DNA of 64,000 nucleotides from Kosakonia oryziphila (GTDB lineage Bacteria; Pseudomonadota; Gammaproteobacteria; Enterobacterales; Enterobacteriaceae): NCBI RefSeq assembly GCF_900094795.1, contig NZ_FMBC01000001.1, positions 1 to 64,000 of the forward strand, read 5' to 3'. Shown piece by piece: positions 1 to 8,706 of this stretch (position 1 is its first letter; each line of letters starts with the position of its first letter). The notes under the pieces were generated by a model. It saw only the letters and a program-made list of their open reading frames with translations, ran no database searches and was not told where the DNA came from. The position numbers and the translations under genes were made by a program.

Positions 1-273
1 AAAATCATTTTTATTACTTTTGACAAACGGACGCACGAATTGCGGAGAGATAAGTTTCGCTTCATGACCAATATCGCTGATACGCCGTGCCATAAAATGC
101 GCACCGGCACAGGCTTCCATAACAACAACTGCGGATGGACATGTTGCCAGAAACTGCATTAACTTCGTGCGAGTAAATTTCTTACGCAAAAGCGCCTTGC
201 CAGACTTATCCTGGCAGTGAATATGAAAAGAGTGTTTACCGAGATCGATACCAATAAGCGCAACGTTTTCCAT
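1..273 (-). CDS. IS110-family transposase, N-terminal part (cut by window edge)
   Basis: Reading leftward from an ATG at 273, the protein opens with a GIDLGKHSFHIHCQDKSGK block and continues through VVMEACAGAHFMARRI and PQFVRPFVKSNKNDF. This is the N-terminal RuvC-like DEDD domain typical of IS110-family recombinases. A GAGAGG ribosome-binding site precedes the ATG. About 91 codons are visible with no stop, so the gene continues past the left edge. IS110 elements move as circles and carry no classical terminal repeats, so the element boundary cannot be placed here. The family call is firm; the subgroup is not assigned. Confidence 0.85.
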   Translation of the reverse strand, partial: MENVALIGIDLGKHSFHIHCQDKSGKALLRKKFTRTKLMQFLATCPSAVVVMEACAGAHFMARRISDIGHEAKLISPQFVRPFVKSNKNDF

Positions 274-343
274 GATGGCCTCTCCTGAAAGAAAAACACC
301 CTGCCAGCGTACCGCTCACAGGGTGGGGGTGACCATCTCATTA

Positions 344-362
344 GCCCCGCATTGTGCGGGGC
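344..362. repeat. Short GC-rich palindrome between IS110 and the TonB receptor
   Basis: An 8-bp perfect stem (GCCCCGCA/TGCGGGGC) with a 3-base loop lies between the transposase start and the receptor stop. It could serve as terminator for the leftward receptor gene, though no T-run follows, or belong to the non-coding end of the IS110 element. Confidence 0.5.
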
Positions 363-390
363 AAGCTTCTCACCGAGTGATGTTAAGGAT

Positions 391-2547
391 TTAGAACTCC
401 ATTTTGACGGTGAATTGCACTTCGCGCGGATCGCCAATCTGGTTGCCCAGGTTATTGGTGGTGATCGACGAGGTGTAATAGGTCTTGTCGAAGATATTTT
501 TCAGGTTCATCTGTAGCGTTAGCGGATATTGCAGCTTCATTTTGTAGGCGACAAAGGCATCGGCAACAAAATAGCCTGGCAGATAGTAATCCGCGCCGTT
601 GGTAGCTGAACGGCGGCTCACGCCGTGACCGCCGCCGCCAAGGGTCAGCGTGTTACCTGCAAACACATTATTGATGTCGTAAGTCAGGAATACTGAACCG
701 GTATGACGCGGCACGTTCGGCAGCGGTTTACCGGCGTAATCCGGATCTTCCAGCACTTTCGCCGCGGTGTAGCTGTAGCTGGCGATGACATTCATGTTTG
801 ACGTCAGTGATCCGGCAAGATCCATCTCTACGCCCTGCGAACGGACGCGCCCGGCGGTTTTGGCAACCGTTTCATCACCTACAATTTCGCTGTACAGGAC
901 GTTGCGTTTATGGATATCAAACAGGCTGATATTGGCGGTAACCCCGTCGAACAAGTCAAACTTGGCGCCGACTTCGTAAGATGTTGAGGTTTCCGGCGGC
1001 AGATCGCCAATATAGCTGGCGATAGAGGACTGCGGCATAAACGCTTTCGCCACGTTACCGAACAGCGACACGGAAGGCGTCAGCTTGTAGACCAGGCCGA
1101 ATTTCGGCGTCCATTTCTCATCGCTGCTGTCGGTATTAACGTTAAACGGACGGCCTTTACCGGCGTACTGGGTGTAGTACTGATAACGCATCCCGGCAAC
1201 GGCGATCCATTTGTCGGTGAGGTATAACGCGTCCTGCGCGTAAGCCGAATAGCTCTCTTGCTTAATGGTCTGATCGCTGTCCGATGCGGAGACGGTCGTA
1301 CATTTGCTGGCGCGGCCGTAGACTGGGTTGTAGATATTGAAGTCTTTCACATTCTTACAGCGGATCATATCGGTACGCAGCAGATCGTAATATTCATACG
1401 AAATACCGGTGAGGATCTCGTTGTAGAAGCCGCCGATATCGACATTTCCCTGCAAATCGGCACGTGTCGTGTGCATTCGCTGCGTGGAGCCCTGCGTGGC
1501 GTCCACGCGGCGTGTGAGATTACCGGTGGCGGCATCGTAGGCCATCACGCGCGACTGATTATCGTTGTACTTGTCCTGGCTGTAGCCGTATTCCAGTTTG
1601 CCGGTCCAGGCACTGTTAAAACGATATTCCGCGTTCAACTGCGCAATATCGGATTCGCCCTCAGTGATATTAAACGGCTCATCGAAGCGGGTTTTACGAT
1701 CGACATTTACCGCCTGTTTGGTGGTGAGATCGAAGATCGTGCCTCGATCAAATGGCGTCTGATAATCACGATGCGAATAGAGCACATTGACGGTGGCGTT
1801 ATCTCCGAACCACGTTAACGACGGCGCTATATAGGTACTCTTATTTTTGCCGAAGTCGCGCCAGTAATCCTCGTTCTGATATTCGCCGATCAGGCGATAC
1901 GCCAGTCGCGTGCCCTCGATCGGGCCGGTGACATCAAACTGGCCGGTACCGCCACCAAAGCTGGAAGAGGTGGCTGAAATTGAACCGCCGAATTGGCTCT
2001 GTGGACGCTTAGTGACAACATTGATAAGCCCGCCGGGATCGAGAATGCCATACAGCGTTGAGGCCGGGCCTTTCAGTACTTCCACGCGTGAGGCATCGGC
2101 ATTAAAGCTGCGCGGCACTACAGTACGCAGGCCGTTGGTCATGATCGAACCGTCGCGGTTGGTACCAAAACCACGGCGCACAAATGAATCCTGCGTACCG
2201 CCCAGCGTGTTGGTTTGTACCACGTTGCTGACGTTATACAGCGCTTCATCAAGGCTGGTAGCGTGCTGATCTTCCAGTACTTTATCGCTAACAGTATTCA
2301 CCACTTGCGGAATATCCAGTAGCGGCATTGAGGTCAGCGTCGCCGTAGAGGAATTGATGGGTTGATAGCCGGAAGTGGCGGGTTGATCGGCCGATGAGGC
2401 ATCCGCGTTGACGGTGATGGTGTCGCTATTGGTTTTATTTGTCGTTTCCGCCGCGTGCGTAACCGGCGTGAAGCATGATCCCAGAAAGAGCGCAGAGAAC
2501 AAGGCGCGCCCTTTCAGCCCATAGATACCGTGAGTGAACTGAGCCAT
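391..2547 (-). CDS. TonB-dependent siderophore receptor
   Basis: Outer-membrane receptor of 718 residues. It has an N-terminal export signal (about residues 1-32), a TonB box DTITV at about 42-46, a plug domain with VEVLKGPASTLYGILDPGGLINVVTKRP, and a 22-strand-type barrel ending in the terminal Phe of VKMEF. The length and plug motif match the FhuA/FhuE/FoxA-like ferric-siderophore receptors. The ligand cannot be read from sequence. It is divergent from an ATPase/FecCD/binding-protein operon, so outer and inner membrane import are encoded together. A Fur-like box lies about 110 bp upstream of its start codon, in the shared intergenic region. Confidence 0.9.
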   Translation of the reverse strand: MAQFTHGIYGLKGRALFSALFLGSCFTPVTHAAETTNKTNSDTITVNADASSADQPATSGYQPINSSTATLTSMPLLDIPQVVNTVSDKVLEDQHATSLDEALYNVSNVVQTNTLGGTQDSFVRRGFGTNRDGSIMTNGLRTVVPRSFNADASRVEVLKGPASTLYGILDPGGLINVVTKRPQSQFGGSISATSSSFGGGTGQFDVTGPIEGTRLAYRLIGEYQNEDYWRDFGKNKSTYIAPSLTWFGDNATVNVLYSHRDYQTPFDRGTIFDLTTKQAVNVDRKTRFDEPFNITEGESDIAQLNAEYRFNSAWTGKLEYGYSQDKYNDNQSRVMAYDAATGNLTRRVDATQGSTQRMHTTRADLQGNVDIGGFYNEILTGISYEYYDLLRTDMIRCKNVKDFNIYNPVYGRASKCTTVSASDSDQTIKQESYSAYAQDALYLTDKWIAVAGMRYQYYTQYAGKGRPFNVNTDSSDEKWTPKFGLVYKLTPSVSLFGNVAKAFMPQSSIASYIGDLPPETSTSYEVGAKFDLFDGVTANISLFDIHKRNVLYSEIVGDETVAKTAGRVRSQGVEMDLAGSLTSNMNVIASYSYTAAKVLEDPDYAGKPLPNVPRHTGSVFLTYDINNVFAGNTLTLGGGGHGVSRRSATNGADYYLPGYFVADAFVAYKMKLQYPLTLQMNLKNIFDKTYYTSSITTNNLGNQIGDPREVQFTVKMEF

Positions 2548-2657
2548 TTAATCTGTTTTCCCAAAAAACTGTGCATAACACAGACGTGAACGTTTCTAAT
2601 GCATTGCCCGATTGCGCAAGATCTATCCGTTAAGTCGCCGAATTTGGCGTCGGATAT

Positions 2658-2676
2658 GTAATTGAGAATCATTCAA
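2658..2676. promoter_or_regulatory. Fur box between the receptor and ABC transporter genes
   Basis: The 19-bp site contains GAGAATCATT and matches the classical GATAATGATAATCATTATC consensus at 12 of 19 positions by eye. It sits in the divergent region where iron repression of both arms is expected. A weaker hexamer array (attaat-aattat-cgcatt, 2795-2812) lies closer to the ABC genes. The rest of the 434-bp interval is AT-rich and has no supported gene. Confidence 0.6.
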
Positions 2677-2981
2677 GCATGGGCGTCTGTAGTAGTAAAT
2701 GCAAAATGAAAGAATTTTGTTACAACGGAAAAGGGGAAGAGAAGCGCAACGAGATTATGCGGATTGGTCTTTTTAACTGTTTGAAAAAGTTTAGATTAAT
2801 AATTATCGCATTCAATGTCGTCGCCTGTAGTCACGCTTGTTTTGAGGTGGCTGAATTCTGCCATGATGCTACTTGACTACTACATTGCCAGACGGCAAAA
2901 TCGGAAAGAGAATGAGAGTTATTTTTATTTAAAAGATTGGCGCGCACGAGTTTTCCACGCGGTTGCGGCGCAGGAGTTAAC

Positions 2982-3806
2982 ATGCCACAGCGAGTGGAAC
3001 AGCAAGCTCAGCAGGGGATTGTGCTCGACGGCCTGTCGGCGGGCTATCAAAAGCAGATCATCGTTGATGACATCACACTTACTATCCCGCACGGAAAGAT
3101 GACTGTGCTGGTCGGGGCCAACGGCTCCGGCAAATCCACCTTGCTCGGCGCCATCGCTCGCATGCTCAAACCGCTTGGCGGCAGCGTGCTGCTTGATGGC
3201 AAAGCCATTCATCAACAGCCAACCAAAGCCGTCTCCCGCCAGTTAGGTATCCTTCCGCAGTCGCCGCTGGTGCCGGAAGGTCTGACCGTTTTTGAACTGG
3301 TATCGCGCGGGCGTTTTCCCTGGCAAAGCTTTATGCGTCAGTGGTCGGAAGAGGACGAACTGGCGGTGCTGGAAGCGTTGCATCTGACCGGTACGGCGGA
3401 ATTTGCCCAGCAAACGGTTGATAGCCTCTCCGGCGGCCAGCGCCAGCGCTGCTGGATCGCGATGGCACTGGCACAACAAACTCCGGTGATCCTGCTGGAT
3501 GAACCGACGACTTTTCTCGATCTGCGCTATCAGGTCGAGATCCTCGAACTCCTGCATAGCTTAACCCGCGATCACGGCCGCACGGTGGTGGTCGTGTTGC
3601 ATGACCTCAATTTTGCTGTGAATTACGGCGACACGCTGGTGTTCCTCAAACAGGGCCGTTTGCAGGGCGTGATCCACGAAGGCGACAGTTGCACACCTGC
3701 GCTGATCAAAAACGTCTTCGATGTGGATGTGCAAATGTCGGTTAATTCATTGACCGGAAAACCATTTTTTATGCCTTTCCGTAAACCGGCAGGTTCCGGC
3801 GTATGA
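2982..3806 (+). CDS. Iron-siderophore ABC transporter, ATP-binding protein
   Basis: Cytoplasmic ATPase of 274 residues, FhuC/FecE type. Walker A is GANGSGKST, the ABC signature is LSGGQRQR, Walker B is VILLDEPTTFLDL, and the H-loop sits in VVVVLHDLNFA. An upstream TTG at 2937 is in frame, but the ATG at 2982 is preceded by a good AGGAG and gives the usual family length, so I chose it. The stop overlaps the next start (ATGA), marking translational coupling to the permeases. It powers import of ferric siderophores delivered by the adjacent binding protein. Confidence 0.92.
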   Translation: MPQRVEQQAQQGIVLDGLSAGYQKQIIVDDITLTIPHGKMTVLVGANGSGKSTLLGAIARMLKPLGGSVLLDGKAIHQQPTKAVSRQLGILPQSPLVPEGLTVFELVSRGRFPWQSFMRQWSEEDELAVLEALHLTGTAEFAQQTVDSLSGGQRQRCWIAMALAQQTPVILLDEPTTFLDLRYQVEILELLHSLTRDHGRTVVVVLHDLNFAVNYGDTLVFLKQGRLQGVIHEGDSCTPALIKNVFDVDVQMSVNSLTGKPFFMPFRKPAGSGV

Positions 3807-4825
3807 GTTCGCTTGCGCTTTCTACCCGATGCGGCGGGCGTATCAGCGCGACGGCATCTGGCTTGTTGCTGCTGTTACTGGCAGCGGCTGTGGCACATCT
3901 TGGCCTTGGCGCACGCTACATCGCGCCGCCCACGGTGGTGCAGGCGCTGGTGGATTTTGATCCCAACAATTTCGATCATCGCGTCATTATCAGCCTGCGT
4001 TTACTGCGGCTGGTGGCTGCGCTGTTTACTGGTGCTGCGTTAGGTGTGGCCGGATCGTTGTTGCAGTCAGTGATCCGCAATCCGCTCGGCGAGCCGCATA
4101 TCCTCGGGCTGAATTCGGGAGCGGCGCTGGCGGTTGTTGCCACAACGGCGCTGGGGATAAGCGTAGGCGACGCCAGCTTCAGCCGCGCATTTATCGCCTC
4201 AGGTGGCGCGGCGCTGCTTTTTTCACTGGTGATGGTGCTCTCTGTCGCCGGGCGATCTGGTTTTACGCCATTAAAAGTGACGCTGTGCGGCGTGGCGATT
4301 TCTACGTTTGCCTCCTCCATCACCGCTGCGATCCTGATCCTCGATGAACAGACGCTGCTGAGCATCCGTAGCTGGCTGGCGGGCGATCTCGCCGGGTTGA
4401 GCTGGCCGGTGCTGCGGGCGGCATCACTGGTTGCTGGCATTGGATTTGCCCTGGCGTTGTGGCTCGCCCCCACGCTGAATATGCTGGCGCTTGGTGACAA
4501 TATGGCGCGCGGCCTGGGCGTTTCTCTGCTGCGCACTCGCATGCTGTCGTTGGCCGCCATTGCTTTGCTGTGCGGTGCGGCCGTTTCGGTCGCCGGGCCG
4601 ATAGGGTTTATTGGCCTCGTCGTTCCGCATATGGTGCGACGCCTTGCCGGGGATGATTTGCGCGCGGTCGTCCCGCTGTCGGCGTTGGGTGGCGCATTAC
4701 TGCTGCTGCTGGCGGATATCGCTGCCCGCACGTTGTTGTCGCCGCAGGAGCTTGCTACTGGCGTGGTGACTGCGCTGGTGGGCGCGCCGCTATTTATTCT
4801 GCTGGCAGCGAGGTTTTTCAAATGA
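3803..4825 (+). CDS. FecCD-family siderophore permease 1
   Basis: Inner-membrane permease of 340 residues with about ten hydrophobic segments. Family motifs include LRLLRLVAALFTGAALGVAGSLLQ near the N-terminus, NPLGEPHILGLNSGA, and the coupling loop with GPIGFIGLVVPHMVRRL near residue 265. Its start overlaps the ATPase stop by 4 bp and its stop overlaps the next permease start by 4 bp, so the three are one operon. Together with the second permease it forms the BtuC-like channel for a ferric siderophore. Confidence 0.92.
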   Translation: MSSLALSTRCGGRISATASGLLLLLLAAAVAHLGLGARYIAPPTVVQALVDFDPNNFDHRVIISLRLLRLVAALFTGAALGVAGSLLQSVIRNPLGEPHILGLNSGAALAVVATTALGISVGDASFSRAFIASGGAALLFSLVMVLSVAGRSGFTPLKVTLCGVAISTFASSITAAILILDEQTLLSIRSWLAGDLAGLSWPVLRAASLVAGIGFALALWLAPTLNMLALGDNMARGLGVSLLRTRMLSLAAIALLCGAAVSVAGPIGFIGLVVPHMVRRLAGDDLRAVVPLSALGGALLLLLADIAARTLLSPQELATGVVTALVGAPLFILLAARFFK

Positions 4826-5874
4826 GTCACTTATCTGAACACGCCGGGTTGCGTGGCTTGCGGCTTGGCGGCTTCTCCCGCTTGCTGCGTCCGCACGCGC
4901 TGTGGTGGCTGGCAGGCCTGGGTTTTTTGTCGTTAATGCTGCTGCTTTCCGGTGTGACGCAAGGTTCGTTACCGGTTCCTGCTTCCGCCATTGGCCGGGC
5001 GCTGTTGCTGCCTGATGCGCTGAGCGCTGAGCAGCACTACGTGGTGTGGGATATTCGCCTGCCCCGCGTGTTGATGGCGCTGCTGTGCGGCGCGATGCTG
5101 GGCATGGCGGGTGCGGCGATGCAGTCCATCACTCGCAACGGGCTGGCCGATCCGGGGTTAATTGGCGTGAAAGAGGGGGTGAGCGTAGTGGTGCTGACGC
5201 TGGTGCTCTGCTTCCCGGCGCTCGGGCTGGTCTGGCGTCCGCTGGCAGGCATAGCGGGCGGTTTACTGGCCGCCGGGCTGGTGATGGGGCTGGCGCGAGA
5301 TGTCTCTCGTCCGCGCTTTGTGCTGCTTGGCATTGGCGTCTCCTGGACCTTTGCTGCCGGTATCGGCGTATTTATGACCACGGCGGATGTGCGTGACGTG
5401 CAGACGGCGATGATGTGGCTGGCAGGTAGCCTGCATGCCGCCACCTGGCCACTGCTGAGCGTCGCGCTGTGCTGGGCGCTGCCCGCGACACTGATTTTGC
5501 TGCTAACGGCGCGCGCCGCTGATGTGGCGCTGCTCGGCAATCAGGCGGCGACCGGGCTCGGCGTTCGCCTGTCGCACCTTGCATGGCTGCAGATAGTTGC
5601 GCCGGTATTGCTGACGGCCGCCAGCGTTTCCTGCGTCGGCAGTATTGGTTTTGTCGGGCTGATCGCCCCGCATATGGCACGTTTTCTGCTGCGTGGCGGC
5701 CAGCGGGCGCTGTTGTGGGGCAGTGCGCTGCTCGGCGGTCTGCTGGTGCTGGTGGCGGATTCGACAGGCCGTCTGGCGTTTGCGCCGCTACAAATTCCCG
5801 CCGGGATCGTCATCTCGCTGATCGGTGGGCCGTTTTTCCTGCTGCTGCTATGGCGGCGACGCGATCGTTTATAA
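4822..5874 (+). CDS. FecCD-family siderophore permease 2
   Basis: Second membrane subunit, 350 residues, same fold as its neighbour: IRLPRVLMALLCGAMLGMAGAAMQS, then LADPGLIGVKEG, then the coupling motif GSIGFVGLIAPHMARFLLRG near residue 275. Two separate permease genes rather than a fused FhuB-type double-length protein put this system with FecCD and similar heterodimeric importers. Confidence 0.92.
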   Translation: MSHLSEHAGLRGLRLGGFSRLLRPHALWWLAGLGFLSLMLLLSGVTQGSLPVPASAIGRALLLPDALSAEQHYVVWDIRLPRVLMALLCGAMLGMAGAAMQSITRNGLADPGLIGVKEGVSVVVLTLVLCFPALGLVWRPLAGIAGGLLAAGLVMGLARDVSRPRFVLLGIGVSWTFAAGIGVFMTTADVRDVQTAMMWLAGSLHAATWPLLSVALCWALPATLILLLTARAADVALLGNQAATGLGVRLSHLAWLQIVAPVLLTAASVSCVGSIGFVGLIAPHMARFLLRGGQRALLWGSALLGGLLVLVADSTGRLAFAPLQIPAGIVISLIGGPFFLLLLWRRRDRL

Positions 5875-5888
5875 GCTTAAGGAGCCGT

Positions 5889-6836
5889 ATGCGCCTGATT
5901 TTTTCACTGTTATTGCTGGTTGGTCTGAGCGCTGGCGCAGCCAGGCCGACACAAACCTTTAGCGATGATTTGGGGCGCGTGGTCACGGTACCACTGCATC
6001 CAAAGCGCATCGTGTCGCTGCACGATCTGGATATCACCATTCCTTTGATCGAATTAGGTGTGCCGCCAGTTGCTAGCCACGGGCGTACCCGCGCCGACGG
6101 CAGCCATACGCTGCGCTCCAGCGGCATGCTGACCGGCGTCGATTTTGATAACTCGGACATTGCGTTTATTGGTACGGCGGATATTGATATTGAAGCGATC
6201 GCTTCCGCGAAACCGGATCTGATCATTACCGAGCCGAGCCGCAATACGCCAGTGGAGCAGTTAGAGAAGATCGCGCCAACGGTCAGTATCGATCACTTGC
6301 AAGGCGGTGCGCCGGAGATCTACCGCAAGCTGGCGCAGCTCACTGGTACGCAGGCGCGCTTGCAAATCCTTGAACGCCGTTACCGCGAGCAGATTGCGGC
6401 GCTAAAAAGTACTATCGACACCAGCAAAATCACCGTGTCGGTGATCCAGGCGAACAACGGAAAAATCAATGCATTACACAGTTATCATTCGTTGGGGCGC
6501 GTGCTGCGCGATGCCGGTTTTCGTTTTCCGAAACTGATCGACAACATTCCTGAAGGTGGGCGCATTGATGTCAGCGCCGAACGTTTGCCGGAGCTGGACG
6601 CTGATTTTGTCTTCGCCACCTGGCGCGGCGATACCGGCGGTAAACCGCAGGATGAGATAGCGGCGATGGATGCGGTGATGCCGGGCTGGTGTGATTTTCT
6701 TAATGCCTGCCGTACCGGGCATTACGTGCTGATCTCCCGTGAGGAAGCGATCTCCAACTCCTTTGCTTCTCTGAGCCTGATGGTGGCGCAGGTGCAATCA
6801 CACATCGCCGGGCGGCCGCTGCCTGCCGCGAAGTAA
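5889..6836 (+). CDS. Periplasmic iron-siderophore binding protein
   Basis: Class III substrate-binding protein of 315 residues. A signal peptide (MRLIFSLLLLVGLSAGAARP) is followed by the FSDDLGRVVTVPLHPKRIVSL motif of the FecB/FhuD family. The longer open frame begins inside the permease gene. The ATG at 5889 with AAGGAG just upstream is the credible start. It should hand the ferric siderophore to the permease pair. It is spaced 12 bp from the following regulator gene, so that gene is probably in the same transcript. Confidence 0.9.
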   Translation: MRLIFSLLLLVGLSAGAARPTQTFSDDLGRVVTVPLHPKRIVSLHDLDITIPLIELGVPPVASHGRTRADGSHTLRSSGMLTGVDFDNSDIAFIGTADIDIEAIASAKPDLIITEPSRNTPVEQLEKIAPTVSIDHLQGGAPEIYRKLAQLTGTQARLQILERRYREQIAALKSTIDTSKITVSVIQANNGKINALHSYHSLGRVLRDAGFRFPKLIDNIPEGGRIDVSAERLPELDADFVFATWRGDTGGKPQDEIAAMDAVMPGWCDFLNACRTGHYVLISREEAISNSFASLSLMVAQVQSHIAGRPLPAAK

Positions 6837-6848
6837 GGAGCCGCAACG

Positions 6849-7742
6849 ATGCTGAACACAAAAAAAGCGAAAAATCGCGTGGATGTGTACGGTGAACGCT
6901 TTCGCGCGCGGGCGCACACGCTGTCACCGCGTTTGCAGGCCGTTGCCCGCTATATCAATGAAAATCGCGATGTGGTGCTGGAGCATACCGCGATTGAGAT
7001 TGCGGCAGCGACGCAAACTTCAGATGCCACAGTGGTGCGCGCCATTCAGGCACTGGGCTTTGCCGGGTTACGGGATTTAAAACAGACGCTGGAACACTGG
7101 TTTGGCCCGGCCATTTCTTCGGCTGAAAAGATGAGCTCCACGGTAAATGCGCTCGCCTGCGATGTGAATTCCGGGATCGATTTTGTGCTGGAAGGGCATC
7201 AGCACACTTGTGAAGTGCTTTCCACACCGGACAACCGCTATGCGATAGCACAGGCGGTAGCCCTGCTGGTGGAGGCGCGGCAGGTGACGATTTTCGGCAT
7301 CGGCGCGTCGGGGATCCTGGCCGAGTATACCGCGCGGTTGTTCAGCCGTATTGGCTTGCCTGCGGCACCGCTCAACCGCACCGGCATTTCGCTCGCTGAG
7401 CAGTTGATCAATTTGCAGCGTGGCGATGTGCTGATCATGATGGCGCAAAAATCGGCGCACCGCGAGGGGATGACTACGCTGAAAGAGACGCGGCGCCTGG
7501 GGATCCCGGTGATCCTGCTGACCAATGCAACGGATTCGCGTTTTAGCCAGCAAGCGGATGTGGTAATCCATGTACCGCGCGGCGGCGAGAAGGGCAAGAT
7601 CCCGCTGCATGGCACGGTGCTACTGTGTCTGGAGATGATTGTTTTGTCTGTCGCTTCCGCCACTTCGCAGCAGGCTATTAAAACGGTGAAACGCATTAAT
7701 GAGTTTCACCGTGGGTTAAAGCCTGGCGGGAAGAAGGGTTAG
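6849..7742 (+). CDS. MurR/RpiR-family regulator with SIS domain
   Basis: 297 residues. An N-terminal RpiR-type helix-turn-helix (about 20-90, with SDATVVRAIQALGFAGLRDLKQTL) precedes a SIS domain (about 125-260, with VTIFGIGASGILAEYTARLFSRIGL). Such regulators normally sense phosphosugars. Finding one 12 bp behind a siderophore binding-protein gene, with AAGGAG before its ATG, is unusual. It could control this iron operon or respond to a sugar-derived signal. It does not resemble E. coli MurR as I recall that sequence, although murQP lies 4 kb away. Target unknown. Confidence 0.85.
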   Translation: MLNTKKAKNRVDVYGERFRARAHTLSPRLQAVARYINENRDVVLEHTAIEIAAATQTSDATVVRAIQALGFAGLRDLKQTLEHWFGPAISSAEKMSSTVNALACDVNSGIDFVLEGHQHTCEVLSTPDNRYAIAQAVALLVEARQVTIFGIGASGILAEYTARLFSRIGLPAAPLNRTGISLAEQLINLQRGDVLIMMAQKSAHREGMTTLKETRRLGIPVILLTNATDSRFSQQADVVIHVPRGGEKGKIPLHGTVLLCLEMIVLSVASATSQQAIKTVKRINEFHRGLKPGGKKG

Positions 7743-8176
7743 GCTATGCGCTGTGGCGTAACGGTCAGATCAATCTGTCGATTTAACTGATGTAGCGCCA
7801 GTTCAACCGTTTCCACCTTCGATGAGTGTTCTACATCGAGCAAGCGGTCAATTTGCGGCCCTTTCTGTCCCAGCTTTCTTGCCAGCTCAGCTTTTCGCGT
7901 CCCGGTTTCGATCATGGCGTTATGCAGTGCGGCTTTCATGGCTACGAGCACGGGCAGCGATACGATGTATTCGCCTTTTAGCGGCGCGCTTGCCGCCGGG
8001 ATTGGACGCCGCTCGTCAATTTCGATAGCAATCGCAACAACAATCCCATCAATCGACTGCAGTAAAGCCTCATCAAGCGTATCGCCAACGGAGTTCATGA
8101 GCGGTAGATCGCGGCATGAGACCACGAACTGATCTGTAGCATCGTCTCGTTCAATGTGGACGGGATAATTAAACAT
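7739..8176 (-). CDS. hicB: HicB-type antitoxin
   Basis: 145 residues. The N-terminal HicB fold (YPVHIERDDATDQFVVSCRDLP, residues about 4-60) is followed by a C-terminal DNA-binding region (TRKAELARKLGQKGPQIDRLLD, about 92-115). In type II HicAB modules the antitoxin binds and blocks the HicA mRNA interferase and represses the operon. The open frame is intact although its toxin partner upstream has a nonsense codon. It converges tail-to-tail with the RpiR gene, with a 4-bp overlap. Confidence 0.88.
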   Translation of the reverse strand: MFNYPVHIERDDATDQFVVSCRDLPLMNSVGDTLDEALLQSIDGIVVAIAIEIDERRPIPAASAPLKGEYIVSLPVLVAMKAALHNAMIETGTRKAELARKLGQKGPQIDRLLDVEHSSKVETVELALHQLNRQIDLTVTPQRIA

Positions 8177-8201
8177 TTAACACCTCTTTATCGCTAAGTT
8201 C

Positions 8202-8384
8202 TTACAGGCCTAAGTCCTTCATAATCTTTTTCCTCAACGGCTCAGGAATCTCTTTCGAACCATGAAAAGGGAAAAACTATGCCCTACCATTAAGCCTGAC
8301 TTTAAAATGGCTTCCTCCACCTGGAGCTTTGGTTAGCTCCGCTCCCTGAGATAACAACCACTTTCTGAACTCGCTGTATTTCAT
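8202..8384 (-). pseudogene. hicA: HicA toxin gene with in-frame TAG
   Basis: Translated leftward from the ATG at 8384, the frame reads MKYSEFRKWLLSQGAELTKA and then PGGGSHFKVRLNGR, the double-stranded-RNA-binding-like HicA core with its catalytic His in GGGSHF. Codon 36 is TAG (complement of 8277-8279). The same frame then continues to a normal HicA end (FFPFHGSKEIPEPLRKKIMK and DLGL). A full gene would be 60 residues. The lesion is a single stop codon; the rest is well preserved, so inactivation is recent. It lies 25 bp upstream of hicB in the usual toxin-antitoxin order. Confidence 0.85.
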
Positions 8385-8454
8385 TCGGCATCCTGCCTTA
8401 TATTTTCCTTTTCAGAGTGCGAAAACTATAACTTAATTGTTTATTAATATAACT

Positions 8455-8640
8455 TTAATGTTGTGTTTTTCTGCGCCCGCAAACATGAATCATCAGCGCG
8501 GCGCTGTAAGCCAGCACAATGGCGAAACTCATCTTCCACATCGCTTCGCCACCGATACCGGACAACGGCGTGGCGATGCCGCCAAAGACGAACATCAGCA
8601 TGCCCAGCACGATTGCCCAGGCAAGAGAGATTCGTGGCAT
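8455..8640 (-). CDS. Small membrane protein, unknown function
   Basis: 61 residues with two hydrophobic segments (about 4-27 and 36-54) around a glycine-rich middle, SGIGGEAMWK, and a basic C-terminus GRRKTQH. CCGGAG stands a few bases before the ATG. I do not recognise the family. It lies just downstream of and on the same strand as a TetR regulator gene, with 66 bp between them, so the two may be transcribed together. Confidence 0.5.
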   Translation of the reverse strand: MPRISLAWAIVLGMLMFVFGGIATPLSGIGGEAMWKMSFAIVLAYSAALMIHVCGRRKTQH

Positions 8641-8706
8641 AGCAACTCCGGTAAAAATACGGCGTCGGCTGCGGTGAAATCACATCAGAACCGAATATCC
8701 GGGGAT

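Noticed and set aside
2679-3102. Small plus-strand frames in the siderophore intergenic region
   Set aside because: They overlap the Fur-like sites and the true ATPase start, and lack ribosome-binding sites or domains.
6849-7742. Calling the RpiR/SIS gene murR because murQP is about 4 kb away
   Set aside because: It lies 12 bp behind a siderophore binding-protein gene, is separated from murQP by hicAB and tetR, and its N-terminus does not resemble E. coli MurR as I know it.
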